A stretch of DNA of 64,000 nucleotides from Ferruginibacter sp. (lineage in GTDB: Bacteria > Bacteroidota > Bacteroidia > Chitinophagales > Chitinophagaceae): NCBI RefSeq assembly GCF_014377975.1, contig NZ_JACMOO010000171.1:23116-87115 (forward strand), in the 5' to 3' direction. The notes below the pieces were generated by a model. The model was not told the origin of the DNA, did not search any database, and saw nothing but the letters and a program-made list of their open reading frames with translations. Position 1 is the first letter of the stretch. The number at the start of each line of letters is the position of its first letter. This document shows, piece after piece, positions 26,588-35,110 of the stretch. The translations under genes were made by a program, and so were the position numbers.

Positions 26588-27748
26588 TTATTTGGGTAAC
26601 ACATAGCTGGTTACATCGTCTGCTGTAATATTTTTACCAGATAAAATAATCAGTCGCTCCACCACATTTCTTAACTCCCGTATATTACCCGTCCAGTTAT
26701 AACTGGTTAACATATCCAGCGCATTTTTATCCATTATTTTTTTAGGCTGGCCGTATTCATCCGCAATCTTTTCAAGATAATAGTCCACTAAAAACGGCAC
26801 ATCTTCCCGCCGCTCATTCAGGGAGGGCACATGAACAATGATTACGCTCAGCCTGTGGTACAAATCAAGACGAAAACATTTATCTTCCACTTCCTTTAAC
26901 AAATTCTTATTGGTGGCAGCAATCACCCTTACATCTACATTGATATCTTTATCTGCACCCACCCTGGTAATTTTTCCTTCCTGCAAGGCACGCAACACTT
27001 TGGCCTGCGCACTTAAACTCATATCACCAATTTCATCTAAAAACAACGTGCCCCCATTGGCCTGCTCAAACTTACCAATTCGCTGTTTAATGGCAGACGT
27101 AAAAGAACCTTTTTCATGCCCAAACAATTCACTTTCTATTAATTCGCTGGGTATGGCCGCACAATTCACTTCCACCATGGGCCCGGTACTGCGGTTACTT
27201 TTTTCATGTATCCATCTTGCCACCAGTTCTTTTCCCACACCATTTTCTCCCGTAACCAATACCCTTGCTTCTGTAGGAGCAACCTTTTCAATGGTTTCTT
27301 TTATCAGTTTAATTCCAGGGCCATTACCCACCATTTCCTGCACCCTGGCAACTTTTCGTTTTAACACTTTGGTTTCTATAACCAGTGTTTGTTTATCCAA
27401 TGCATTGCGTAAAGTAATCAGCAGGCGGTTTAGGTCCGGTGGCTTACTTATATAATCAAACGCACCTTTCTTTACAGCTTCTACCGCGGTTTCAATATTA
27501 CCATGGCCACTGATAACGATGATGGGCACATCACTATTAATTTCCCGGGCTCTTTCTAAAAATTCCAATCCATCCACTTTAGGCATTTTAATATCACACA
27601 ACACTACATCATAAGTAATAGTACTAAACTTTTTTATTCCCTCTTCACCGTCTGCTGCTTCATCAATTTTGTATCCTTCATAACTCAAAATTTCCGATAA
27701 AGTTTTACGGATTGCTTTTTCATCGTCAATGATTAAAATACTGGCCAT
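26588..27748 (-). CDS. NtrC-type response regulator without DNA-binding domain
   Basis: A 386-residue protein with an N-terminal receiver (phosphoacceptor Asp52 in VVLCDIKMP). An AAA+ sigma-54 activation domain follows: Walker A GENGVGKE at 167-174 and Walker B GTLFLDEIGDMS near 233-244. The loop that contacts sigma-54, normally GAFTGA, reads GSFTSA (214-219). The protein ends at SGKNITADDVTSYVLPK, right after the AAA+ lid region, so the Fis-type helix-turn-helix is absent. It may act from solution or through a partner. No partner kinase is adjacent, and the alpha/beta hydrolase follows 9 bp downstream. Confidence 0.88.
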   Translation of the reverse strand: MASILIIDDEKAIRKTLSEILSYEGYKIDEAADGEEGIKKFSTITYDVVLCDIKMPKVDGLEFLERAREINSDVPIIVISGHGNIETAVEAVKKGAFDYISKPPDLNRLLITLRNALDKQTLVIETKVLKRKVARVQEMVGNGPGIKLIKETIEKVAPTEARVLVTGENGVGKELVARWIHEKSNRSTGPMVEVNCAAIPSELIESELFGHEKGSFTSAIKQRIGKFEQANGGTLFLDEIGDMSLSAQAKVLRALQEGKITRVGADKDINVDVRVIAATNKNLLKEVEDKCFRLDLYHRLSVIIVHVPSLNERREDVPFLVDYYLEKIADEYGQPKKIMDKNALDMLTSYNWTGNIRELRNVVERLIILSGKNITADDVTSYVLPK

Positions 27749-28056
27749 ACTGTGTTTCTATTTTAAATTGGGTTAGATGCAAATCTGCATTTAAAAAAAA
27801 TATAGTTAAAATTAACGATTTATGAATCAATGTCATTTAGTTAAAGCAATATAAAAAGCCTTCGGTATTTACTTTAAACACTAAATCACTATAAAGAATA
27901 AAATTTTGCAAGTGTTAAAAATCAGGCAAAAATATTCTAAACCCTGAATCTTTTATGGGAATGGCTTTTTGAGAAATTGTAGAAATAAATGTGCCAATCA
28001 AAGAAGCGTTAAATAATCTAATTTAAAGTTCCCCGTAAAAACGAAGCGATAGTTTT
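27749..28056. other. Spacer upstream of the sigma-54-type regulator
   Basis: AT-rich with no coding signal. A 5-bp inverted repeat (27777-27781 with 27786-27790, ATGCA/TGCAT) lies 29 bp before the regulator start and may be an operator. Confidence 0.3.
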
Positions 28057-28466
28057 TTACAAACGCCGGTTAGCGGTACAATCAACAATAAAAAGTTCTT
28101 TAACTGTTAACCCATGCATGCGGCTGTACGGCAAAAAACTGGAGTAACATTGAATTAGTTGATAATATAACGCGTCAAAAACTCCATATTACCATTACGT
28201 AGCCCATCTTCTTTGCAACGCTTTGCGAAAGACTTTTGTAAGTATACATGGTTAAGCTTGCCCCTTATACCCCAAGCCCCTTGCAGGTTTCAGCCTTTAA
28301 ATCGCAACAGTTATATATACCATACATGATTGTGACAAAGTGAGGCTAATTCTTAAAAGTCTTATAATAGTGGTCGCTTTTCTTTTCTGCAATCAATTCC
28401 TCAAAGGTCAACTTATCTACCAATTGTAATAGCTGATTTAAAATCGGCTGACTATCTAATTTTACC
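28057..28466 (-). pseudogene. Decayed IS4-family (DUF4372) transposase fragment
   Basis: Reading the minus strand in all frames gives consecutive pieces of the N-terminal half of an IS4-type transposase. They are DSQPILNQLLQLVDK and KKSDHYYKTFKN, an in-frame TAG, then PHFVTIMYGIYNCCDL. After a frameshift come KLNHVYLQKSFAKRCKEDGL and RNGNMEF. After another come FDALYYQLIQCYSSFLPYSR and TVKELFIVDCTANR. The last piece corresponds to the first catalytic Asp region (IVDST) of the DDE domain. At least two frameshifts and one stop are needed, and the rest of the DDE domain is missing. It is an old insertion remnant in a gene-poor 1.1-kb region. Confidence 0.75.
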
Positions 28467-28520
28467 TACAAATATTTGCTCAGATTGTTTTGTTTTCGCA
28501 AACTCAAATTACAAAATGGA

Positions 28521-28547
28521 TAGGTAGTTTTGGCTACCTACTTTTTT
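28521..28547 (+). terminator. Hairpin followed by T-run (possible terminator or element end)
   Basis: A 7-bp stem (28521-28527 with 28534-28540, TAGGTAG/CTACCTA) is followed by CTTTTTT. It lies 55 bp upstream of the transposase relic start, so it could instead be part of the insertion element end. From here to 28831 no clear gene is seen. Confidence 0.35.
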
Positions 28548-28831
28548 AAGACTTTTTCTTAACTTTTTTTTGTCGTCTAGAGGTGAAAAACTTTATTAAT
28601 AATCCAGGTAGATATTGAAAGTAAAGAAGGAATAAAGATTGTAAAAAACTATGAAGTTACTTGAACTCCACCCTTAGTTTTTTTACCCCTGATGGAAAGG
28701 TTATTAATAAATTAGGGGGTTACCAAACAAGGCAGAATTAAGAGCCCTGTCAAACGCAATTTTATTAGTAAGCGAGTCAATAAACAGTTGAGTGATCATT
28801 TTTGATTAATTTTATTTAAATATTAAAACGT

Positions 28832-29353
28832 ATGCGATTACTTTTCATTGTGTTTTCTTTATTGGTTATAAATACGCTAACTGCCCAAAAAGCTGATTCT
28901 TTATTTTTAGATGCTGCCATTACCAAATTACAAAATTCAAAAGAATACACATTGAAAGTGGCTACGGAGATGCCAGAAGAAAAATATGGCTTTAAGCCTG
29001 TGCCAGGAGAAATGAGCTTTGGTGAACAACTGCTGCATATTGCAGCAAATTTGCGTTGGTTAACTTCATCTTATATTACCAACAGCAAAAGCCCTGTAAT
29101 AAAACCGGCAACACCCATTCAGAAAAAAGAAGAAATCATACAGGTATTAAACAAAACGTATGATTTTGCAATTAGCGCATTAAAATCGTTTGATGCAGCG
29201 CATTTAGCGGATACAGTTTCTTTTTTTGCAGGTACCAAAACCAAACTCCAGATAATTAATCTTATCAGCGATCACCAGACACATCACCGGGCGCAGCTGA
29301 TTGTGTATTTAAGATTGAACGGCATTAAACCACCGGAATATATAGGATGGTAA
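28832..29353 (+). CDS. Secreted DinB-like protein
   Basis: A 173-residue protein with an N-terminal signal peptide (MRLLFIVFSLLVINTLTAQ). A DinB-type four-helix bundle follows. Its metal-binding histidines are visible in FGEQLLHIAANLRW (about residue 69) and SDHQTHHRAQLIVYLRLNGI (two His about 90 residues later). Family members bind a divalent metal and act as thiol-dependent transferases, but most, including this secreted group, have no known substrate. It ends in the common KPPEYIGW. It is isolated between two relic areas. Confidence 0.85.
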   Translation: MRLLFIVFSLLVINTLTAQKADSLFLDAAITKLQNSKEYTLKVATEMPEEKYGFKPVPGEMSFGEQLLHIAANLRWLTSSYITNSKSPVIKPATPIQKKEEIIQVLNKTYDFAISALKSFDAAHLADTVSFFAGTKTKLQIINLISDHQTHHRAQLIVYLRLNGIKPPEYIGW

Positions 29354-29388
29354 TAAAATTGCACCCTAGCTAAATTTGAACACAGCTT

Positions 29389-29499
29389 TTAAAAAATCTG
29401 ATTCAACTTTTTATTTGCTTTGCCTGCCACTTCAATTAATGCACCAATATTTTCCGGCTGCTGGGTATCAATTAAATAACGTTTTCCGCTGTCAATAAT
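29389..29499 (-). pseudogene. Possible C-terminal gene fragment
   Basis: An uninterrupted minus-strand frame of about 36 codons, preceded in frame by TAA, encodes IIDSGKRYLIDTQQPENIGA and ends with a stop. The composition looks coding and it would resemble the end of a larger protein, but I cannot name the family. It could also be chance. Confidence 0.3.
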
Positions 29500-29625
29500 T
29501 TACTTTTAATGATGTGAAGTTATTAGGAAAAACAAGAATTTTTTATTTTATGAATACCGCTTATCAAAATCCAATCATGTAAAAGAATGATAAAAAAAAT
29601 GCAGAAAATTTGGCGGAGAGATTAA

Positions 29626-29952
29626 TTAAGCAGTCTTTGATTTGTCCTTTATTTTTTTTACTGTTGAATACACACCATAGACAACCATAGCCGCTATAAA
29701 AATATACACCCATACCGGAATATTTTTACCAACAATAATCAGGTATAGATAGGCGGATACAAAACATAATCCGGTTAGCAATACGGGTATTACAAAAGGC
29801 TTTTTATTCCGTATATTTTTCACCGTCCAGCCAAGGCAAAGAAAAAAAAACGGGATAGCCGCAATATAAATTCCACCAAATATGTATGGATTAACACAAT
29901 ACTTTGTACCAAGGCTTAAAAACCATTCTTTAAAAATCTCCCACCATCCCAT
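29626..29952 (-). CDS. Small membrane protein, unknown function
   Basis: A 108-residue protein with three hydrophobic segments, at about residues 23-42, 50-70 and 77-95, and a basic C-terminus (KKIKDKSKTA). It starts at ATG 29952 and follows the oxidoreductase on the same strand. I do not recognise the family. It lies 24 bp downstream of the oxidoreductase and so may share its transcript. Confidence 0.6.
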   Translation of the reverse strand: MGWWEIFKEWFLSLGTKYCVNPYIFGGIYIAAIPFFFLCLGWTVKNIRNKKPFVIPVLLTGLCFVSAYLYLIIVGKNIPVWVYIFIAAMVVYGVYSTVKKIKDKSKTA

Positions 29953-29976
29953 AACATTATTTTTTAGAGTACGATA

Positions 29977-31410
29977 TTATACAAATCGAAAAAGGAATTT
30001 CAACAATTTCTTTAAAGCGCCGGTTAACTGCTTTTCTTTATGTTTTACGATGATCATTTGATTTACACGGGATGCAACCGGGTATGGGTAAATTTTATTG
30101 AAAATATCATTAATACTAAGGCCCTTTACATTTGCAAGAATTAATTCCTGTACCAGTTCGCCGGCATTTGGTGCAACCATACTGCCACCTAATATTTTTT
30201 CTTTTTTAAATAATCCTCCCTTGCTTATGTAAAGCACTAATTTACTATATTGATAACTGTCAACAATAGCCCGGTCATCTTCATCAAAGTTCATCGCCAG
30301 TTTTTCAAAGGAAATATTTCTTTTCAATAATACTTTTTCGCTTAATCCAAATGTAGCCACTTCGGGGTCGGTAAAGGTTACCCACGACATGTAATCGTTA
30401 TTCAATTTCTTTTTTAATGGCGAAAAGAAATTATTCAGCAACAACCTTGCTTGTTGCTCGGCAGCATGGGAAAACATCAGCGAGCCTGAAACATCTCCAC
30501 ATGTATATACGTGCTTATTGGTAGTTTGTAAATATTTATTAACTACAATTTTATCATCCTTTACCTGTATTCCTGCCTGTTCAAGCCCTAAATCTTTTAA
30601 AACAATTTTTCTTCCTACAGCAACAAAAACCGCATCAAAACTTTGTTTAAAATTGGTTCCGTCTTTTTGTTGAATGATGGCCTCATTGGCATTTGTAAAT
30701 TCTTTTACTTCAGCATTAAGATGGAAGGTAATTCCTTCTTCTATTAGTTGCTCCATTAGTATGCTGCCCATTTCATTTGCATCGTGTGGAAGAATAACTT
30801 CACCGCTATGAATGATGGTGACCTGTATGCCTAAACGATTTAGAGCTTGACCAATTTCAATACCGATAGGGCCACCACCTGCAACCAGCATCCTTGCAGG
30901 CATATCGTTGAGGGCAAAAATAGTTTCATTATTGAACTGTCTTACTTTTTCAATTCCCGGCACAGTTAAAGCTGCAGGCCTTGAGCCTGTGGCCAATACT
31001 ATTTTTTTTGCAGTATATATTTCTTCTCCCACCTTAACAGCCGAGGACGAACTAAAATAAGCCTTGCCTAAAACAACATCAAGCCCTTCCTTTCGCAAAT
31101 AATCAGCATTCTCATGTCTGCGTATAATGGCTTGCTTAGACAATACATATTCAATGGCTTTATTAAAATCAGGTTTGCCGGAAATGGTATAACCAAAAAG
31201 CTTGGCCTGTTTGGCCTTGTGCATCAGCCGGGATACATGAATCAATGCTTTGCTGGGTACACATCCATAATTCAGGCAATCACCGCCAATATGTTCATCG
31301 GTTTTATCAATCAAAAGAGTTTTAAGACCAACCCTGGCCATAAAAAGTGAAATGCCAAGGCCGCCGGAACCTGCGCCTATCACAATAATATCGTACTTAT
31401 TTTCTTTCAT
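29977..31410 (-). CDS. Dihydrolipoamide dehydrogenase/mercuric-reductase-like flavoprotein
   Basis: A 477-residue FAD disulfide oxidoreductase. The FAD motif IIVIGAGSGGLGIS opens the protein, GGDCLNYGCVPSK holds the redox-active disulfide (C-x4-C, near residue 45), and GGGPIGIEIGQALNRLG binds NAD(P). The dimerisation domain ends IYPYPVASRVNQ. It lacks the HAHPT-x-E His-Glu pair used by true dihydrolipoamide dehydrogenases and the cysteines of mercuric reductase, so its substrate is neither. A basic C-terminal helix (KKLLKFLFRF) may touch the membrane. It sits downstream of DUF547 and glycosyltransferase relics that often accompany it in arsenosugar-type clusters. Confidence 0.88.
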   Translation of the reverse strand: MKENKYDIIVIGAGSGGLGISLFMARVGLKTLLIDKTDEHIGGDCLNYGCVPSKALIHVSRLMHKAKQAKLFGYTISGKPDFNKAIEYVLSKQAIIRRHENADYLRKEGLDVVLGKAYFSSSSAVKVGEEIYTAKKIVLATGSRPAALTVPGIEKVRQFNNETIFALNDMPARMLVAGGGPIGIEIGQALNRLGIQVTIIHSGEVILPHDANEMGSILMEQLIEEGITFHLNAEVKEFTNANEAIIQQKDGTNFKQSFDAVFVAVGRKIVLKDLGLEQAGIQVKDDKIVVNKYLQTTNKHVYTCGDVSGSLMFSHAAEQQARLLLNNFFSPLKKKLNNDYMSWVTFTDPEVATFGLSEKVLLKRNISFEKLAMNFDEDDRAIVDSYQYSKLVLYISKGGLFKKEKILGGSMVAPNAGELVQELILANVKGLSINDIFNKIYPYPVASRVNQMIIVKHKEKQLTGALKKLLKFLFRFV

Positions 31411-31472
31411 GCTTGTTTTTATTTAGCAACATTTTTACTATTCCCAATGGGCTGGTGATTTTTTTAAAGCTG

Positions 31473-31760
31473 TTAACGGCTTTTGTTAGGAAGTAGCAGA
31501 CACACCAGCAAAATTGATGCAGAAAAATTACCTGTGTTTTGTAAACCCCATTCACCTCCAGGCTTTTTGATTTAAATAGCCTTTGCTTTAAAAAACGCTG
31601 CTATTGCAATCGTATCATCGCTACTGCCTCCATCACAAACAATAATTTCAGCAATCTGCTTACAGTCGGGTACGGTACTAAAAAAGAAAGTAAGGTCGGT
31701 AAAGTAGTTGGCTCATTAAGTACAGGAATAATGATACTGATAGTACAAGGCTCAATTCAT
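31473..31760 (-). pseudogene. Relic of a GT2 glycosyltransferase (TIGR04283-like)
   Basis: Joining frames on the minus strand gives CTISIIIPVLNEPTTLPTLL, then after a frameshift VPDCKQIAEIIVCDGGSSDD and TIAIAAFFKAKAI. A stop codon follows, then weak continuation (GGEWGLQNTGNFSASILL). IPVLNE and VCDGGSSDDT are the sugar-nucleotide motifs of GT2 enzymes of the TIGR04283 group found beside arsenosugar genes. The ATG at 31760 is itself out of frame with the body. The C-terminal half is missing. It is clearly non-functional. Confidence 0.7.
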
Positions 31761-31786
31761 TTTTTTAAGTTATTATTGCGGGTATT

Positions 31787-32600
31787 TTATTCCTCAAATT
31801 TAGCCAGTTCGGCAGCCCAGTCGTACATCTTAAATTTAACAGAATAACCTTCCACATCCTTTTGAAGTTTTTCTTTAATGATTTTTCTAATTCCTTTTTT
31901 ACCACCAAAGCCGGCAATAAACCAGCTCATTATTTTTGTAACCCTTACTTGTTTTTTAGTATCATCAAATTCAGTTTCTGAATGAAGGAATGATTTTGTA
32001 GCTTTATCTAACTGTTTATTAATATTTTCATACGTATAAAAAGCAATAGGCGGACAGCTTTTTGCTCCGCAGTTCAATGCAAAATGTATACGGTAATCAA
32101 TTTTTGAAACGGCTAATTGCTTTATCAATTTACCGGGAAAGAATTTTGGCAGGTATCCTCTACTTAATTTTTAACGGTATCTTCTTAAAATACCATGTTC
32201 AATATCGTCCAAACTAAATTTAGTTTTCGCAATGGTTATAAGTTTCCCTGTAAATATTTCAGGCATTGTTTTTTTCTCCCTGGTGGCTAAAATCTGAAAC
32301 CAGGCGTTGTACATATTTATCCAGAAGGTTTTAATAGCCTCATCATTATTTAATCCTTCAATCAAATGTTTCGGATCGGCAGTTGCCAATACTGCTTCAA
32401 TTTCTTTTGTGTCTGCGTCGGTTTTAACATTGTATAACAACTTTTCGGAGAGCTTTTATCAATGCAGTATTAGGCATAGCTTCAGTAATTTTTTTTTGAA
32501 TGGGCAATGCGTAAATAAACCCTGTCGAAAGACAAATCATCGCAATTATGCACAAACATTTTGTTATTTGTAAAAATCTTTTCCTAAAAGAAATTATCAT
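31787..32600 (-). pseudogene. DUF547 protein gene broken by one frameshift and one stop
   Basis: The gene starts at ATG 32600 with a signal peptide (MIISFRKRFLQITKC, then hydrophobic to FIYALP). Near 32445 a one-base shift moves the frame to EKLLYNVKTDADTKEI, the DUF547 N-terminal part (FWINMYNAWFQIL). The frame then meets TAA at 32171-32173 after DIEHGILRRYR. The same frame continues to the end with LPKFFPGKLIKQL, IDYRIHFALNCGAKSCPPIA and the DUF547 C-terminus. The HFALNCGAKSCPP motif (candidate active Cys) is intact but cannot be translated as one protein. The function of DUF547 is not established. Confidence 0.82.
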
Positions 32601-32722
32601 TTTTGTAGATTGGAGAAGTTATAATAATTAATGGTGACAAAAATACCTGCCATTCCTTACACAATAGCTTGTATAATTTTAAAAATGATTGAATGTTTTA
32701 GATTTTGCTTGATTTGCCCGGC

Positions 32723-32776
32723 TTTAAAATTAGTACAGATCTTGTAAATTTTGAAGTTGTATATACTAATTTTAAA
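32723..32776. repeat. 13-bp perfect inverted repeat with a 28-base loop
   Basis: TTTAAAATTAGTA at 32723-32735 is the exact reverse complement of 32764-32776. It lies 100 bp upstream of the DUF389 gene, in the 275-bp gap after the DUF547 relic. It may be a regulatory structure or old mobile-element ends. Confidence 0.5.
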
Positions 32777-32875
32777 AGGGCTGTCACGTTGTGTAATCCC
32801 TGATTTTTACTGTGGCCGCAAAAGAGTTTTGCTTAAATTTACCACCTTACAATAATACTTTTTAGTTTAATAGAT

Positions 32876-34186
32876 ATGGCTGAAAATTTTTTTGATAAAT
32901 TCAGGTTGCTGACTGAAAAAGAGGACTATCAAACCGTTAACACAAATATTGAAAATGGTGTAGTTTTCCGTGGCACAAATTTATGGGTTTTAATTTTTGC
33001 CATCTTTGTCGCATCGCTCGGATTAAATGTTAATTCTACAGCCGTTATCATCGGCGCCATGTTAATTTCTCCGCTGATGGGTCCAATAATGGGTATTGGC
33101 TTCGGTATGGGTATCAACGATATTTCATTACTGCGAAAAGCCATTTATAATTTTCTTGTGGCTACTGGTGTTGCATTAGCTACTTCTACCATTTTCTTTC
33201 TGCTGTCGCCTATAAGCGATGCCCATTCTGAAATTCTTGCAAGAACATCTCCTAATATTTATGATGTACTGATTGCTTTTTTTGGTGGCCTCGCCGGAAT
33301 ACTGGCTACATCAAGCAGACATAAGGGAAATGTAATACCCGGTGTAGCCATTGCAACTGCCTTAATGCCGCCGCTTTGCACCGCAGGATATGGATTGGCA
33401 ACTTTACAACTGAGTTTCTTCTTTGGAGCATTTTATCTTTTCATTATCAATACAGTATTTATAGCCCTGGCAACATTTATTTTTGTTCGGCTATTACATT
33501 TTCCACTAAAAGACTTGCATAGTGTACAATCTGAAAAAAGAGCCCGGCGGATAGTTTGGGTAATTGTTTTACTTACATTATTACCGAGTATTTATTTTGG
33601 ATTTGACATCGTACAACAAAGCAAGTTTACTAAAAACGCCAATCATTTTATAAATAATGAAGCTCATTTTACCAATGATTATTTATTGAACAAAAAAATT
33701 GATGCTAAAAACAAAAGTATTTCTTTGGTTTTTGGCGGTAAGGAAATTTTGCCAGCAGAAATACAACAACTTAAACTTCGGTTAAAGAATTATCAGTTAG
33801 ACAGTTCGGCTCTGGAAGTAAAACAAGGATTTGCTTATTTAGCTGATAATAAAAATAATGAATCGAATGAGCAATTTAATCAGTTGACAAATGCTTTGGG
33901 GATGAAGGAAAAACAATTAAATCTGGTTCAATTGAAGTTTGACAGCATCCTTAACCAGCAAAAATTAAGTGTACAGATTTATTCTGAATTAAAAATTCAA
34001 TATCCTCAATTAAAAAGAGCAATTATAGAACCATCCATAACCATTAATGATAGTTTGATGCAAACTAATACTTATTTAGTATTGCTAAACATGTCTGCAG
34101 GCCTGCCAAAAGCAGAAAAAAATAAATTAGAAAAGTGGTTAAAAGTAAGGCTTAACCAGGCTAACCTTAAACTAATATTTCAATAG
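32876..34186 (+). CDS. DUF389 (TIGR00341) membrane protein
   Basis: A 436-residue inner-membrane protein. Residues 30-250 form about six hydrophobic helices with the family motifs ASLGLNVNSTAVIIGAMLIS, PLMGPIMGIGFG and GIATALMPPLCTAGYGLA. The C-terminal 180 residues are soluble and charged, with a predicted helical stretch (NQLTNALGMKEKQL) and an alternating beta pattern. This layout is known in Bacteroidota DUF389 proteins. The function is unknown; a transport role is often guessed from the conserved Gly/Pro-rich helices. It starts with ATG 32876. Confidence 0.88.
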   Translation: MAENFFDKFRLLTEKEDYQTVNTNIENGVVFRGTNLWVLIFAIFVASLGLNVNSTAVIIGAMLISPLMGPIMGIGFGMGINDISLLRKAIYNFLVATGVALATSTIFFLLSPISDAHSEILARTSPNIYDVLIAFFGGLAGILATSSRHKGNVIPGVAIATALMPPLCTAGYGLATLQLSFFFGAFYLFIINTVFIALATFIFVRLLHFPLKDLHSVQSEKRARRIVWVIVLLTLLPSIYFGFDIVQQSKFTKNANHFINNEAHFTNDYLLNKKIDAKNKSISLVFGGKEILPAEIQQLKLRLKNYQLDSSALEVKQGFAYLADNKNNESNEQFNQLTNALGMKEKQLNLVQLKFDSILNQQKLSVQIYSELKIQYPQLKRAIIEPSITINDSLMQTNTYLVLLNMSAGLPKAEKNKLEKWLKVRLNQANLKLIFQ

Positions 34187-34464
34187 TGATTACACTACTG
34201 TCCGGTAGATTTTTTATAAAAGTGGTAAAACGTAGTAATATCACACTTTTTGGCGGTTTTAATTATTTGACGATTTGAATTAAAAGTCGATTTTTTGCTA
34301 TTAGATTTAGCAATGAATTAAGGTAAATATATTTTCGCACAGTTATTTGAAACGGTTTATTGGTATGAATTTGATTTATGTGTCAGCCGCTACCAAGGTA
34401 ACTTAGGTATAAAAACTTTTACCTGCTGGGAGCAATTTCTAGTAATGAGCTTTGCTCAATTCTG

Positions 34465-34728
34465 TTATCGGGAAAGTCTGAGAGACATTGAATATTGCCT
34501 GGAAAGTATAGGGTCTAAATTATTACTCCTGGAACCTAAACAGCGCATGGAATATTTTCGCAGGCTATCGTATTTTATTGTCTTTTTAAATTCAGTCGCT
34601 ACAAAGTTCAAAAGCTCCACATATCCCCGAAAGCCGTTTTTGGAATCATTCAATTTCTTCTCAATCAACAAATATTCTTCTGCAGTAATAACCGAAGGAC
34701 TGCTCTGTTTTTTATACTTCTGTATCAT
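34465..34728 (-). pseudogene. Probable transposase first-ORF fragment (helix-turn-helix)
   Basis: An 87-codon frame. Residues 11-65 (SVITAEEYLLIEKKLND, FRGYVELLNFVATEF, TIKYDSLRKYSMRCLGSR) resemble the small helix-turn-helix ORF of IS630-like elements common in Bacteroidota. The end (SNNLDPILSRQYSMSLRLSR) does not fit and looks frameshifted, and no DDE partner ORF follows. This is recognition from memory of the family pattern, so it is moderate evidence only. Confidence 0.45.
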
Positions 34729-34816
34729 TTTTAAACCGTCCTATTGGTAAATCGTACGCCATGTTTGTTCGTTACGGTGGTTTGCTGCCACTGCACAAAT
34801 AATCTCTATTTTAGAA

Positions 34817-34999
34817 ATGCCAGCTGAAATTATTAATGATGTGCCGAAATTGAATGAGCAACTAAGCTGGTTTAAAGACATTCCGGTGGTATCCAATTTT
34901 ACCCAACCGCAGTGTCTGGATAATTACTATCAGATGAAGATGGAAGTGACCCGGTTGATTATTGAGGAGGTGAAGAGCTTAAAGGCGGAGATAAATTGA
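34817..34999 (+). CDS. Short unassigned reading frame, possibly a gene remnant
   Basis: Sixty codons starting at ATG 34817, ending with a charged helix (YYQMKMEVTRLIIEEVKSLK). The frame is open further upstream (about 20 codons), and another frame just upstream reads MFVRYGGLLPLHK, so the two may be pieces of one damaged gene. I do not recognise the family. Confidence 0.3.
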   Translation: MPAEIINDVPKLNEQLSWFKDIPVVSNFTQPQCLDNYYQMKMEVTRLIIEEVKSLKAEIN

Positions 35000-35110
35000 A
35001 AGGTAGAATTCTGTTATTCAGATGGTAATTAGAAAGACAAAAGGGTTGTTAATACTCTATTAGACGCTTTTAGGATTATTGTTTTTTAATTGATACTTTA
35101 TAAGTAATCT

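Larger units (their letters stand above)
34187..35110. other. Gene-poor region with relics
   Basis: Between the DUF389 gene and the first GH43 gene there is no convincing intact gene. The stretch 34187-34464 shows nothing clear. A small transposase-like frame lies at 34465-34728 and an unassigned short frame at 34817-34999. The remaining bases are AT-rich. Confidence 0.5.

Noticed and set aside
26838..27455. 205-codon plus-strand frame opposite the NtrC-type regulator
   Set aside because: It overlaps a gene with clear Walker motifs on the other strand and has a serine/proline-rich shadow composition.
28680..28831. Short plus-strand stretch (PNKAELRALSNAILL) before the DinB-like gene
   Set aside because: It looks somewhat coding but I could not connect it to a family or a start; it may be chance or another relic.
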